Positions 53,176-61,591 of a stretch of DNA of 64,000 bases are shown one piece after another. The DNA is taken from the NCBI GenBank assembly GCA_963834685.1, contig CAWICW010000008.1, positions 349,424 to 413,423 of the forward strand, in the 5' to 3' direction. Each line of letters opens with the position of its first letter. Within the stretch, counting starts at the first letter, position 1. The notes beneath the pieces are model-generated. The model had not been told where the DNA came from. It did no database searches and saw only the letters and a list, made by a program, of their open reading frames with translations. The translations under genes were made by a program, and so were the position numbers. This stretch comes from Palsa-504 sp963834685 (GTDB lineage Bacteria > Actinomycetota > Actinomycetes > Streptosporangiales > Streptosporangiaceae).

Positions 53176-54291
53176 GTGACTGGTGTACGGGTACTTGCAG
53201 GCACGCGCAAGGGCGCGTTCGTCCTGACCTCGGACGGTACGCGGAAGCAGTGGGAGGTCGGCGGCCCGCACTTCGCAGGCTGGGAGATCTATCACGTGAA
53301 AGGCTCGCCGGCCGACCCCGGCCGCCTGTACGCGTCGCAGTCCAGCGCCTGGTCGGGGCAGGTGATTCAGCGATCCGACGACGGCGGCGCGACTTGGGCG
53401 CCGGTGGGTAACCAGTTCGCCTACCAGGGCACTCCCGGCACCCACCAGTGGTACGACGGGACACCGCACCCGTGGGAGTTCGCGAGGGTCTGGCACCTGG
53501 AGCCGTCGCTGGACGACCCGGACATGGTGTACGCCGGGGTCGAGGACGCCGGGCTGTTCCGCTCTGCTGACGGCGGGCAGAGCTGGCAGGAGCTGCCCAA
53601 GCTGCGCGGCCATGAGTCCGGCCCGTCGTGGCAGCCGGGCGCGGGCGGGATGTGCCTGCATACGATCTTGCTGGACCCCGTGCAGCAGGGCCGGATGTTC
53701 GCCGCGATCTCAGCGGCGGGAGCGTTCCGCTCCGATGACGCGGGCCAGACCTGGCGGCCGATCAACCAGGGCTTGCAGTCCGAGGGCATCCCTGACCCGG
53801 ACGCCGAGGTCGGGCATTGCGTGCACCGCCTGGCCATGCACCCGTCGCGGCCGGACGTGCTGTTCATGCAGAAGCACTGGGACGTGATGCGCAGCGATAA
53901 CGGCGGCGAGTCCTGGCGGGAGATCTCCGGGAACCTGCCGTCTGACTTCGGCTTTCCCATCGACGTGCACGCTCACGAGCCGGACACGATCTACGTGGTC
54001 CCGATCACTAGCGACGCCGAGCACTTCCCGCCCGACGGGAAATTGCGGGTCTACCGCAGCCGCACCGGCGGCGATGACTGGGAGCCGCTGACCACGGGCC
54101 TGCCGCAAGAGAACTGCTACGTGAACGTGCTGCGTGACGCGATGGCTGTGGACTCGCTGGATTCCTGCGGGGTGTACTTCGGCACCACCGGCGGGCAGGT
54201 GTACGTCTCGGCGGACTCCGGTGACAGCTGGGAGCCGATCGTCCGCGATCTCCCGGCCGTGCTGTCGGTCGAGGTCCAGACGCTGCCATGA
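53176..54291 (+). CDS. BNR/Vps10-like beta-propeller protein (sialidase-annotated family)
   Basis: This 371-residue protein has no signal peptide and appears cytoplasmic. It opens TGVRVLAGTRKGAFVLTSDG and contains Asp-box repeats: IQRSDDGGATWAPV, LFRSADGGQSWQEL, AFRSDDAGQTWRPI, VMRSDNGGESWREI and YVSADSGDSWEPI. GKLRVYRSRTGGDDWEPLTT is also typical. This actinobacterial/proteobacterial family is often labelled exo-alpha-sialidase, but no catalytic Arg triad is evident. Its stop overlaps the start of a MoaD/ThiS-type gene by 4 bases, and the pairing suggests a shared function. Confidence 0.87.
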   Translation: MTGVRVLAGTRKGAFVLTSDGTRKQWEVGGPHFAGWEIYHVKGSPADPGRLYASQSSAWSGQVIQRSDDGGATWAPVGNQFAYQGTPGTHQWYDGTPHPWEFARVWHLEPSLDDPDMVYAGVEDAGLFRSADGGQSWQELPKLRGHESGPSWQPGAGGMCLHTILLDPVQQGRMFAAISAAGAFRSDDAGQTWRPINQGLQSEGIPDPDAEVGHCVHRLAMHPSRPDVLFMQKHWDVMRSDNGGESWREISGNLPSDFGFPIDVHAHEPDTIYVVPITSDAEHFPPDGKLRVYRSRTGGDDWEPLTTGLPQENCYVNVLRDAMAVDSLDSCGVYFGTTGGQVYVSADSGDSWEPIVRDLPAVLSVEVQTLP

Positions 54292-54584
54292 TCCGGGTCG
54301 TGCTTCCCGCGCACCTGCGGGCCCTCGCCCGCATCGACGGCGAGGTGCACCTCGATATCACCGGTCCGGTAACTCAGCGGTCAGTGCTGGACGCCTTGGA
54401 GGCCCGGTACCCGATGCTGCGCGGGACGATCCGTGGTCATGACGGCGGCCCTCGGCGTGCCTTCATCCGGTTCTTCGCTTGCGAGCTGGACCTGTCCCAT
54501 GACCCGCCCGACGACCCGCTGCCCGATGCTGTCGCCACCGGGACAGAGCCCTATCTCGTCGTCGGCGCCATGGCAGGAGGATAA
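54288..54584 (+). CDS. MoaD/ThiS-family ubiquitin-like protein ending in Gly-Gly
   Basis: This 98-residue protein has the beta-grasp pattern of MoaD/ThiS: MIRVVLPAHLRALARIDGEV, TQRSVLDALEARYPMLRGTI and a C-terminus VVGAMAGG. The terminal GG is the residue pair that is adenylated and thiocarboxylated in sulfur carriers. Length is somewhat above the usual 80-90. It overlaps the beta-propeller gene by 4 bases and lies 1.4 kb after a molybdenum hydroxylase. It could serve molybdopterin synthesis, another sulfur transfer, or protein conjugation; no MoeB/ThiF-type E1 or MoaE is in the window. Confidence 0.82.
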   Translation: MIRVVLPAHLRALARIDGEVHLDITGPVTQRSVLDALEARYPMLRGTIRGHDGGPRRAFIRFFACELDLSHDPPDDPLPDAVATGTEPYLVVGAMAGG

Positions 54585-54920
54585 GAGCGCTGGTCAGCTA
54601 GGCATCCTCCGCACCTATGCTCACGGGTCCCCGGTCCAGGGCGGCGCCTTGGCCGCACGTCCTTGCGAGAGGATCGGGATCAGAGCCCCTTCCAGCATGC
54701 CCACGGCCGCGCGGTACGCAGGCCAGCGTGACCTAGAGGTACAAGACGAGGTCAACCCGTTCGTGTTCGCCGACCTCGGCAATGCCCCGACATTCTCCGA
54801 CACCAGAGTCGAGATCGAACCGGCCGAGCCGACGGCAGCTGACCGCTAACAGCGCTTTACCTGTGCAAACTTCCCCGGCATCCGGCGCGGGAGGCGGTCA
54901 GGGCCGGTTACCGTGGCCCG
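54585..54920. other. Intergenic region with an unassigned protein-like frame
   Basis: This 336-base interval holds a plus-strand frame ending at 54849 whose last 45 residues (DLEVQDEVNPFVFADLGNAP and TFSDTRVEIEPAEPTAADR) look coding-like but have no credible start and no family I recognise. A TACCGT box at 54909-54914 precedes the TauE gene. Confidence 0.35.
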
Positions 54921-55715
54921 GTGCACGAGACCGGATGGACTGTGGCTGTGGCCCTGCTCGCGGCCTTCGGGATCGCCGTGACCGCTACCCCGGCCGGCAT
55001 CTCCGGCGCGGTCCTGCTGCTGCCATTCCAGGTCAGCGTGCTTGGCACGCCCAGCCCGGCCGTCACGCCGACGAACCTGCTCTACAACGTCGTCGCGACC
55101 CCGGGCGCCCTGTACCGGTACCGTCGGCAGCACCAGACCGGCGGCCGCCTGGCCCTGTTGCTCACCGGCGGGACCCTGCCTGGCGTCATCGCCGGATCGG
55201 TCATCCGCGTCGAACTGATCCCCGGCCCGAAGATCTTCGAGCTGGTCGTATCCGCCGTCCTGCTCCCGCTCGGGGGGTGGCTCACCGCCACCAGGCCGGC
55301 CCGGCGAGCAGACCCCGCCCGTCCGCCGCGCAACATTCCCTCCCCCGTCCTGATCGGGCTGGCCTGCCTAGTCGGCTGCGTCGGCGGCATCTACGGTATC
55401 GGCGGTGGCTCAATCCTGTCCCCGGTCCTGATCGGCGCCGGCCGCCCGGCCGCCGACGTCGCGCCTGCGGCTCTGGCCTCCACCTTCGTGACCTCCATCG
55501 CCGGGGTGGCGACCTTCACTATCTTGTCTGTTCACCATCCCGGCTCAGTCGCCCCCGACTGGCCCACCGGCGTCGCCCTCGGCCTCGGCGGCCTGGCCGG
55601 TGGCTACACCGGAGCCCGCATCCAGGCCCGTCTGCCCGACACCCTCATCCGGAGGATCGTCGGTGTCCTCGTCATCGCCATCGGCGCCCGGTATCTATGG
55701 TCCGGGCTGAGCTAA
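54921..55715 (+). CDS. TauE/SafE-family sulfite/organosulfonate exporter-like permease
   Basis: This 264-residue polytopic protein has about eight hydrophobic segments and the two TauE repeats: TATPAGISGAVLLLPFQVSV with TPTNLLYNVVATPGALYRYR in the first half, and GCVGGIYGIGGGSILSPVLI with ASTFVTSIAGVATFTI in the second. The family moves sulfite, sulfoacetate or other small anions. It is distant from the sulfur island at 0-13 kb. The GTG has no ribosome-binding site, but TACCGT ends 6 bases before it, consistent with a leaderless transcript. Confidence 0.9.
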   Translation: MHETGWTVAVALLAAFGIAVTATPAGISGAVLLLPFQVSVLGTPSPAVTPTNLLYNVVATPGALYRYRRQHQTGGRLALLLTGGTLPGVIAGSVIRVELIPGPKIFELVVSAVLLPLGGWLTATRPARRADPARPPRNIPSPVLIGLACLVGCVGGIYGIGGGSILSPVLIGAGRPAADVAPAALASTFVTSIAGVATFTILSVHHPGSVAPDWPTGVALGLGGLAGGYTGARIQARLPDTLIRRIVGVLVIAIGARYLWSGLS

Positions 55716-56076
55716 GACCAGCCGCAGTCAAGCGCACCAATCCGAACAAGGCCGCATGAACCGGCAACTTGCCGCTCGCGCCCGGTGGGCCTCCGACGAT
55801 CTGTGGTGGCTGCCTATGGTGATGCGGATGCGCGCCGCACACGATGAAGCCACGGCCCGCTTTCTCAAGGCTGCGCATGACCGCGCAGGTGGCGTCCGTT
55901 CAGGGCAGCGTCGCGCTGCTCCGGTGCGGCGAACGCGACCTCGCCGCGCTGCCGCCGGCTGGCGTTCGCCAGGTTCGCTGAGGCGAGCGCGCGACCGCGA
56001 ACGCTGTGCGAACGGTGTGAGTCCTAGCTTCGTGGTCCCCGTCACGTCGGGGCAGTGAACCAGAAAAGGGAACCAT
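55716..56076. other. Intergenic region, no confident gene
   Basis: Short overlapping frames exist (for example one starting at 55756 with RWASDDLWWLPMVMRMRAAH), but none matches a family and codon character changes midway, suggesting decayed sequence. AAAAGGGAA precedes the next frame. Confidence 0.4.
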
Positions 56077-56289
56077 ATGACTACGACATCGGGCGACATC
56101 ACCACTGAGGCGCTCGAGCAACTGGCCGCTGGCCTGCGCGGCGAGCTGATAGTGCCGGGAGATCCCGGCTATGACGCGGCACGCGCCGTCTACAACGGCA
56201 TGATCGATAGGCATCCGGCGGCCATTGCGCGCTGCCGGGACGCCGCCGACGTCGTCAGCTGCGTACGCTTCGGCGGGCCAGGCAGGTGA
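56077..56289 (+). pseudogene. N-terminal stub of an FAD-linked (berberine-bridge-like) oxidoreductase
   Basis: After AAAAGGGAACC the frame reads TTEALEQLAAGLRGELIVPG, DPGYDAARAVYNGMIDRHPA and AIARCRDAADVVSCVRF, the first 65 residues of an FAD-binding oxidoreductase of the BBE/FAD_binding_4 type. It stops before the segment that covalently binds FAD. The sequence then changes to a different protein in another frame, so the 3' 400 codons were deleted. Confidence 0.65.
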
Positions 56290-56465
56290 CCATGCTGGTG
56301 CGGGGTGAAAGCCTGGCGCATTCGATGTCGGAGTACCTGATCCGTGAGATCGAAGTCACTCCTAACCTCGCGGTTCGGCTGAATACCGAGGTCACCGACG
56401 GCCACGGGATCGAGCACCTGGATGCCCTGACACTGCACGACGTGCTGCAGGACCGGTCCCGATGA
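56290..56465 (+). pseudogene. Fragment of a thioredoxin-reductase-like flavoprotein
   Basis: Starting at ATG 56292 the frame reads LVRGESLAHSMSEYLIREIE and VTPNLAVRLNTEVTDGHGIE before stopping at 56463. The R-G-x-S-L-x-x-SMS-x-YL block follows the NADPH-binding strand in thioredoxin-reductase-like proteins fused to cyclic-nucleotide or response domains. Upstream (ARQVT) it runs directly into the FAD-oxidoreductase stub, so this is one side of a deletion joint near 56275. Confidence 0.55.
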
Positions 56466-56764
56466 CGATCTCGCGCTCACGCCCGGACAGAACCTTCCAC
56501 CCGATCGCCTGCGCCCAGACCGGGCCAGCCCAGGCAGATCGTGAGCGTCCACGACGATGTGATGGAGCCGGACAGGCATGCCGTCAGTATCCGCGGGCAC
56601 GCCGGACTGCATCCCCGCGAACCGGCCTGCTTCTGCCGCTCCGCGCATGTGACCGCCGGGCTGCAAGCGGCGATATCGCCGAAGCGGGCTCACAGCGTCT
56701 CCAGCGCGTCCAGATCAGTTCTCGTGCCCGCCTGGCGGCGCATCGCCACCGCTGCGCGCGGGCC
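56466..56764. other. Unassigned region, no confident gene
   Basis: This roughly 300-base stretch after the thioredoxin-reductase-like fragment contains several short GC-rich frames on both strands without recognisable motifs. It may be further decayed sequence. Confidence 0.35.
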
Positions 56765-56944
56765 TCACCACAGGTCGCCACCGGTGAGCACGTAGAGGAA
56801 CGGCACGAGCGGGATAAGGCTGAACAGGGCCCACGCCAGCTTCGCACCGCCCCCGATATCACGGCGGGTCGCCAAGTCAATCCATATGAGGATCACGGCG
56901 ACGGGATGGAGGAAACAGACCAGGAGCTCGAGGACCTTCTTCAT
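56765..56944 (-). CDS. Small two-helix membrane protein (PLDc_N-like), 59 aa
   Basis: This 59-residue frame reads MKKVLELLVCFLHPVAVILI, WIDLATRRDIGGGAKLAWAL and FSLIPLVPFLYVLTGGDLW. It has two hydrophobic helices joined by a charged loop, like the PLD-nuclease N-terminal (PLDc_N) and related small membrane protein families. An AGGT-containing site lies upstream of the ATG. Codon pattern and hydrophobic design argue for a real gene despite its small size. It stands alone between degraded regions. Confidence 0.6.
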   Translation of the reverse strand: MKKVLELLVCFLHPVAVILIWIDLATRRDIGGGAKLAWALFSLIPLVPFLYVLTGGDLW

Positions 56945-57299
56945 TACCTGAATCTACCTTGGGGCGCCGCGGGCGCCTGCCCGGTCCCCGCGCTTAGGTG
57001 CCAGGAAAGCGCCGCAGTTCGCCGGATGTACGCGGTCTTCACCGGACCCGCGCACGAAGAACCCGGCGCACCGTCGGTGACCCCGCGTGCCGCTCGCAGC
57101 CAGGTTCAGCGAACATCCTCTTGCCGCGGTCAGGGATGTCCGGGACACCAAGCGCGGGTCGCTGGACAGCGGGTAACCGCCCTACCTGCGCTTGGGAGAG
57201 CTAGGTTACTCAGTCGTTGCGGCGTGCATATGAGGTCAGTCTGAGCTGTCAGATGTGCGAGATTCTGAAGAGGCGGTGGATCACGGACCCAGGGCCGAT
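56945..57299. other. Intergenic region, nothing recognised
   Basis: These 355 bases between the small membrane protein and the tricorn protease gene hold no supported gene; short frames on both strands are compositional only. Confidence 0.45.
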
Positions 57300-60200
57300 C
57301 TAGGCTCGCGGCGGTAGCGGTGGCCGGCGCTTGGACGGCCTGGTGCGCGCGTCAGGAGGTCGCACCGCGGGTCGCTGCTGCAGGGCTTCCAGCGCGAACC
57401 TGACCGCGGTCTCCAGCTGGGTGTCCCGCTCCGCAGCCCAGTCATCAGGCGACATAATGACCTCGACGTCAGGATCGACGCCATGGTTTTCCACGCCCCA
57501 GCCGTACTCCTCGAACCAGAAGGCCAGCCGCGGTACGGTGATCTGCGTTCCGTCGATCAGCTCGTGCTCGTTGTCGTAACCGATGACACCGCCCCAGGTC
57601 CTGGCGCCGATGACTGGGCCAAGCCGCAGCAGGCGGATGGCACCGGTGACGATGTCGCCATCGGATCCTGAGCATTCGTCGGCGATGGCGACGATCGGTC
57701 CCCGCGGCGCGTCCTCGGGATAGGTGGACGGCATCAGGCCACTCGGCACGTCCCAGGCGATTACCTTGCGGGCCAGCTTCTCCACTACGAGCTGCGAGGT
57801 GTGTCCGCCGGTGTTGCCGCGCACATCCACGATCAGTGCATCGCGCAGCATCTCGGTGCGCAGGTCCCGGTGGAAGTCCGCCCAGCCCTGGCTGACCATG
57901 TCCGGCACGTGCAGGTAGCCTATCCGGCCCCCGCCGAGTTCCCGGACCTGTGCCCGCTTACCGGTGACCCAGTCCAGGTAGCGCAGCCTGGTATCGCTCC
58001 GCAGCGGCACAATCGGCACGCTCCGCGGCCGGCTCCCGTCGGCGGGCGCGACGGTGAGCTCGACAGGCTTGCCCGCGGCGCCCGTCAGCAGCGGCCCGGG
58101 CCCGTCAGGCCCTACCGGCCGGCCATCCACGGCGAGCAGCACATCGCCGACGGCGATTCCGGCGCCGGGCGTCGCCAGCGGTGCGCGGGCCCGGGGATCG
58201 GACGTGTCCCCGCCTACCACCCGGGTCAGACGCCAGGCGTCCCCGCTACGCTCGATGTCCGCGCCAAGCAGCCCGGGCCCGGCGGCCTGCGTACCGCCGT
58301 CCGGCGCGTAGGCGTAGGCATGCGAGGTGCCAAGCTCGCCGAAAACCTCCCAGAGCACATCGACGAATTCGGACCGGGTGGTGATCCGGTCGAGCAGCGG
58401 CCGGTATTCGTCCTGCACGGCGTCCCAGTCCACGTCCGCCATGTCGGGCACCCAGAAGTCGTGCCGCATGATGCGGCCCGCCTCGGTATAGGCCTGACGC
58501 CACATCGCGGGCGGATCGAGCAGGAACCTAGCCCGGCTCCGGTCGATCTCGATCTTGTCGTCGGGATTGTCGCCGTCGGCCTTGCGCTCGGCCGGAACCA
58601 GGGTGAGCTTGCCGTGATCGCTGGTGACGAGTCTGGTGCCGTCTCCGCTGGCCTCGAACCAGTCCACCTCCGGGGCGAGCTCGCACACTTCGCGTCTGGC
58701 AAAGTCGAACCGCTCGAGCGTCGGGCGCGGGGCGTCGTCGGCCGGCTGCGCGCCGCCGATGCCGAGGTTGCCCGTCACCGGCTCGCGCAGCCACGCTAGC
58801 CCGTCCTTCACCGCGCGCAGGCCCGAGTACCGTGCCTCGGGCACCGGGAGCGCGACGATACGGTCGGCCATCCGGGTGGTCTCCACTGGCACCGGCGGAA
58901 CGCGCGGCCTGTCGGCGTCGGCCGTGGCATCGGCTGCAGTGCCGCCAGCACTCGCGGATTCGTCGCCAGCCGCCGGGGGCGCCGCATGTTTGTCCGCGGG
59001 CGCGCCGATGGGCCGCCCGCCAAGTTCGGGTTCGAAGAGTGACGGAGTCGTCGCGTCGAGGGGCAGCAGGTAAGGCCTGGCCCCGTACGGGAATGTCAGG
59101 TCGAAGAAGTGCACGTCGTAGATCGGATCGAAGTTGCGCATCGACAGGAACGCCAGGTATTTGCCGTCCAGGGTGAAGACCGGCTCGGTGTCGGCGAACC
59201 GCCCGTCGGTGGCGTCGAAAACCTGGCCGTCGGCGGTCCGCGCCAGCCGCAGCCGCCGGAGCGGGTTGAGGTTACTGCCGGCCGGATGCTCGGCCGGCTG
59301 CGACCACGCCAGCCAGGCAGAGTCCGGCGACCAGGCAAGTCCGGTCACGACCCCGTTGTCCGACGCGGCGATCTCTCGCACCTGGCCGGACTCGACGTCG
59401 ACGACCCGCAGCCGCCCGTCCTGCGCCGCGACCGCCACCATCCTGCCGTCCGGCGCCGCTGCCAGCCCGGTGATGCGACCAACCCGGCCGGCCGCGATCC
59501 GCCGCAGAGCGGCAGCCGGATCGGCTGGACTTGCCGGGTCACCCGAGCCGATCTCCAGGGCGTCGCTGCCATCAGCGTCGGTCGCCCAGACGACCTGTCC
59601 GTTGGTCCCTAGTACCTGCGGGAACCGCGCCCGGACGCCAGGAACAACCGACACAGCCCGAGCCGGCCCATCCCGGTGGGTCAGCCAGTGCACGGTTCCG
59701 CGAACCTCAATCGAGCTGGCCCGCCCGCCATGGTCGACGGACAGCGAGCCAACGTGGTCCTCGGCCGTGACAAGGCGCGGGGCCCGGCCGCGAAGGGGCG
59801 AACCGAGGGTAATGTCGAGCCGGACCGGCCCAGCTGCTTGCAGGCTATCGAGCAGCCACAACTCGCCGCCGCGCGCGTAGACGATCCGCTGCCCGTCGGT
59901 GCTGGCCTGGCGTGCGTACCAACCCTCGTGATCGGTGTGCCGTCGCAGGTCGCTGCCGTCCAGCGCGCAGGAGTAGACGTTGCCGGTGCCCTCGTGGTCA
60001 CAGATGAACGCGAGCCGCCCGCCGACGACCATGGGGCTGGCAAACTGGCCCGGCAGGTCCGCGAGCACGCGCCGGAACGGACCCGAGATTCGGCCAGCCG
60101 GACCCGGCGCATCGGAAACTATCGCCGTCGCCGGGCCAACCCACAGGCGTCCGGCCGTGCCACCGCGGTAGCGCTTCCAGTTGGCCGGATCGGCGTTAAA

Positions 60201-60722
60201 ACTTCCCCAGGTGCCGGTGAGCAGCCCGACCGTGCCAGCCCCGCCGCCGGCGGCGGTACTGTCGCCTGCTGTGCCGTCCCCGCTTGTGCCCAGCGACAGG
60301 TCCGATACCAGGCCGAACGGCAGCACCCGTTCTCCGCCTGGACGGCCAGACAGCGCGGTCGTCAGCGCCCGGGCCCGGACGTAGTGTCTGAACGGCTGGT
60401 TCGCCGGGCTGACGGCCAGCACCTCCCCGGCTGGAGTCCAGCCGCTGACCCGAGCCCACGACGTGCCCCAGTACGTGAGCCGGGTGCTGGTCCCGCTGGC
60501 GAGACTGGCCACGTAGATCTCCGGGCTGCCGTCCTTGGCGCTGACCCAGGCCACCTGCGTGCCGTCCGGAGTCAGCCTCGGCGTCGCCGCCTGTGCCTCG
60601 TCTGTGGTGAACCGCCAGGCCCGGCCGCCGGCGAGCGGCGCCAGCCAGATGTCGTCGGCAGCGACGAAACCCACGATGTCGTTCGTTATATGCGGGAATC
60701 TAAGGTATCCAGGCGATGTCAC
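57300..60722 (-). CDS. Tricorn protease homologue (S41 family peptidase)
   Basis: This 1140-residue protein matches tricorn proteases in length and order: an N-terminal beta-propeller (LRFPHITNDIVGFVAADDIW, VAWVSAKDGSPEIYVASLAS), a second propeller (VTGLAWSPDSAWLAWSQPAE), a C1 helical domain with ITTRSEFVDVLWEVFGELGT, a PDZ domain (PGAGIAVGDVLLAVDGRPVG) and the C2 serine protease domain. The catalytic serine is in IADECSGSDGDIVTGAI and the glutamate/anchor region in HGVDPDVEVIMSPDDWAAER. It degrades peptides downstream of the proteasome. A TACTAT box 6 bases before GTG 60722 suggests a leaderless transcript. Confidence 0.95.
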   Translation of the reverse strand: MTSPGYLRFPHITNDIVGFVAADDIWLAPLAGGRAWRFTTDEAQAATPRLTPDGTQVAWVSAKDGSPEIYVASLASGTSTRLTYWGTSWARVSGWTPAGEVLAVSPANQPFRHYVRARALTTALSGRPGGERVLPFGLVSDLSLGTSGDGTAGDSTAAGGGAGTVGLLTGTWGSFNADPANWKRYRGGTAGRLWVGPATAIVSDAPGPAGRISGPFRRVLADLPGQFASPMVVGGRLAFICDHEGTGNVYSCALDGSDLRRHTDHEGWYARQASTDGQRIVYARGGELWLLDSLQAAGPVRLDITLGSPLRGRAPRLVTAEDHVGSLSVDHGGRASSIEVRGTVHWLTHRDGPARAVSVVPGVRARFPQVLGTNGQVVWATDADGSDALEIGSGDPASPADPAAALRRIAAGRVGRITGLAAAPDGRMVAVAAQDGRLRVVDVESGQVREIAASDNGVVTGLAWSPDSAWLAWSQPAEHPAGSNLNPLRRLRLARTADGQVFDATDGRFADTEPVFTLDGKYLAFLSMRNFDPIYDVHFFDLTFPYGARPYLLPLDATTPSLFEPELGGRPIGAPADKHAAPPAAGDESASAGGTAADATADADRPRVPPVPVETTRMADRIVALPVPEARYSGLRAVKDGLAWLREPVTGNLGIGGAQPADDAPRPTLERFDFARREVCELAPEVDWFEASGDGTRLVTSDHGKLTLVPAERKADGDNPDDKIEIDRSRARFLLDPPAMWRQAYTEAGRIMRHDFWVPDMADVDWDAVQDEYRPLLDRITTRSEFVDVLWEVFGELGTSHAYAYAPDGGTQAAGPGLLGADIERSGDAWRLTRVVGGDTSDPRARAPLATPGAGIAVGDVLLAVDGRPVGPDGPGPLLTGAAGKPVELTVAPADGSRPRSVPIVPLRSDTRLRYLDWVTGKRAQVRELGGGRIGYLHVPDMVSQGWADFHRDLRTEMLRDALIVDVRGNTGGHTSQLVVEKLARKVIAWDVPSGLMPSTYPEDAPRGPIVAIADECSGSDGDIVTGAIRLLRLGPVIGARTWGGVIGYDNEHELIDGTQITVPRLAFWFEEYGWGVENHGVDPDVEVIMSPDDWAAERDTQLETAVRFALEALQQRPAVRPPDARTRPSKRRPPLPPRA

Positions 60723-60779
60723 CGGGCCATAGTACGGTGCAACGCAGCCGGCGGAATGGTGACGCAGGAGCGCCGGTGC

Positions 60780-61115
60780 AACGCACCTCCTGGACCAGGG
60801 AGGATCCGGAGCGCGAGCTATACGCTGCCGGGATCTCCCCTCAGAAATCAAGGCGGGTGCGCGCGGGCTGCTCGCCTAGGCGCACGGGCAGCAGCTCGCC
60901 GAGACCGGCAAGCAGTTGGGCCTGGGCCAAAGCAGATCGCCGCCACCATGGGAGTGAGCGTCGCCCGGGTATCCCAGATCGAGCACTGCGAAGTCATCTC
61001 CTTCGAGGTCATCGCCCGCTACGTCGAGGCCCTCGGAGGCCGCTTGGACCTCGTGGCCGAGTTCGGCGACAGGACCGTCCGGCTACCCGTCAGCGACACC
61101 GCTATCGCCGCATGA
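60780..61115 (+). pseudogene. XRE-family helix-turn-helix regulator, several disruptions
   Basis: The last frame reads KQIAATMGVSVARVSQIEHC, EVISFEVIARYVEALGGRLD and LVAEFGDRTVRLPVSDT, a clear HTH_XRE domain with its conserved C-terminal strand. Just upstream, in another frame, AHGQQLAETGKQLGLGQ is the preceding helix; one missing A at about 60930 explains the shift. TAG at 60877 interrupts that frame, and WTREDPERELYAAG still further up is in a third frame. At least three lesions make it non-functional. Such genes usually pair with a RelE/HigB-type toxin, which is absent. Confidence 0.7.
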
Positions 61116-61591
61116 CAGCAACCGCGAGTGACAGCCTCCGCCTCGCACAAGCAGGCTAAGCTGGCCCGGTTGCCGCTCTGCCCTCCTGGGCTTCGATTGG
61201 TCCGGGAGGTTCCTGCCGATCGTGGCACGGCCCGCTGAGGACGTCGTGGTCCTGCCGGTAGTCGGTAAGTAGGGTGGCGGCGAGGAAGTATGGGCCGCTC
61301 TCCGCCGGGCCGGGATAATCGCCGTTAGTTCGGAATGAGTTCCGGCTCGGAATCTGTCGCCCAGGGCTGCTGAGCCGACGGATGCGCTGTGGCCCCATCA
61401 GCGCGACGTCCCGACGGCACCGCGACGACGACGCCTTGACATCTGGCTGATCCCGCCGCTGGTCTGCTGCTTCCAGGGCCTGGACGCCGGACAGCATCTC
61501 GCCGAGGGAGAAGGGGCCTCTGCGCTGGCCAACCCCGGGGCCATAGTGCTGATGCTGAGTTTCGGCCCGAGCCGGTCGCGGTGGCTGGTCG
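61116..61591. other. Unassigned region upstream of the IS256 remnant
   Basis: A minus-strand frame here contains PYFLAATLLTDYRQDHDVLS and GPCHDRQEPPGPIEAQEGRA, which look protein-like but match nothing I know. A plus-strand match to the inverted terminal sequence of the IS256 element was sought here and not found, so the element's left end is lost. Confidence 0.35.
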
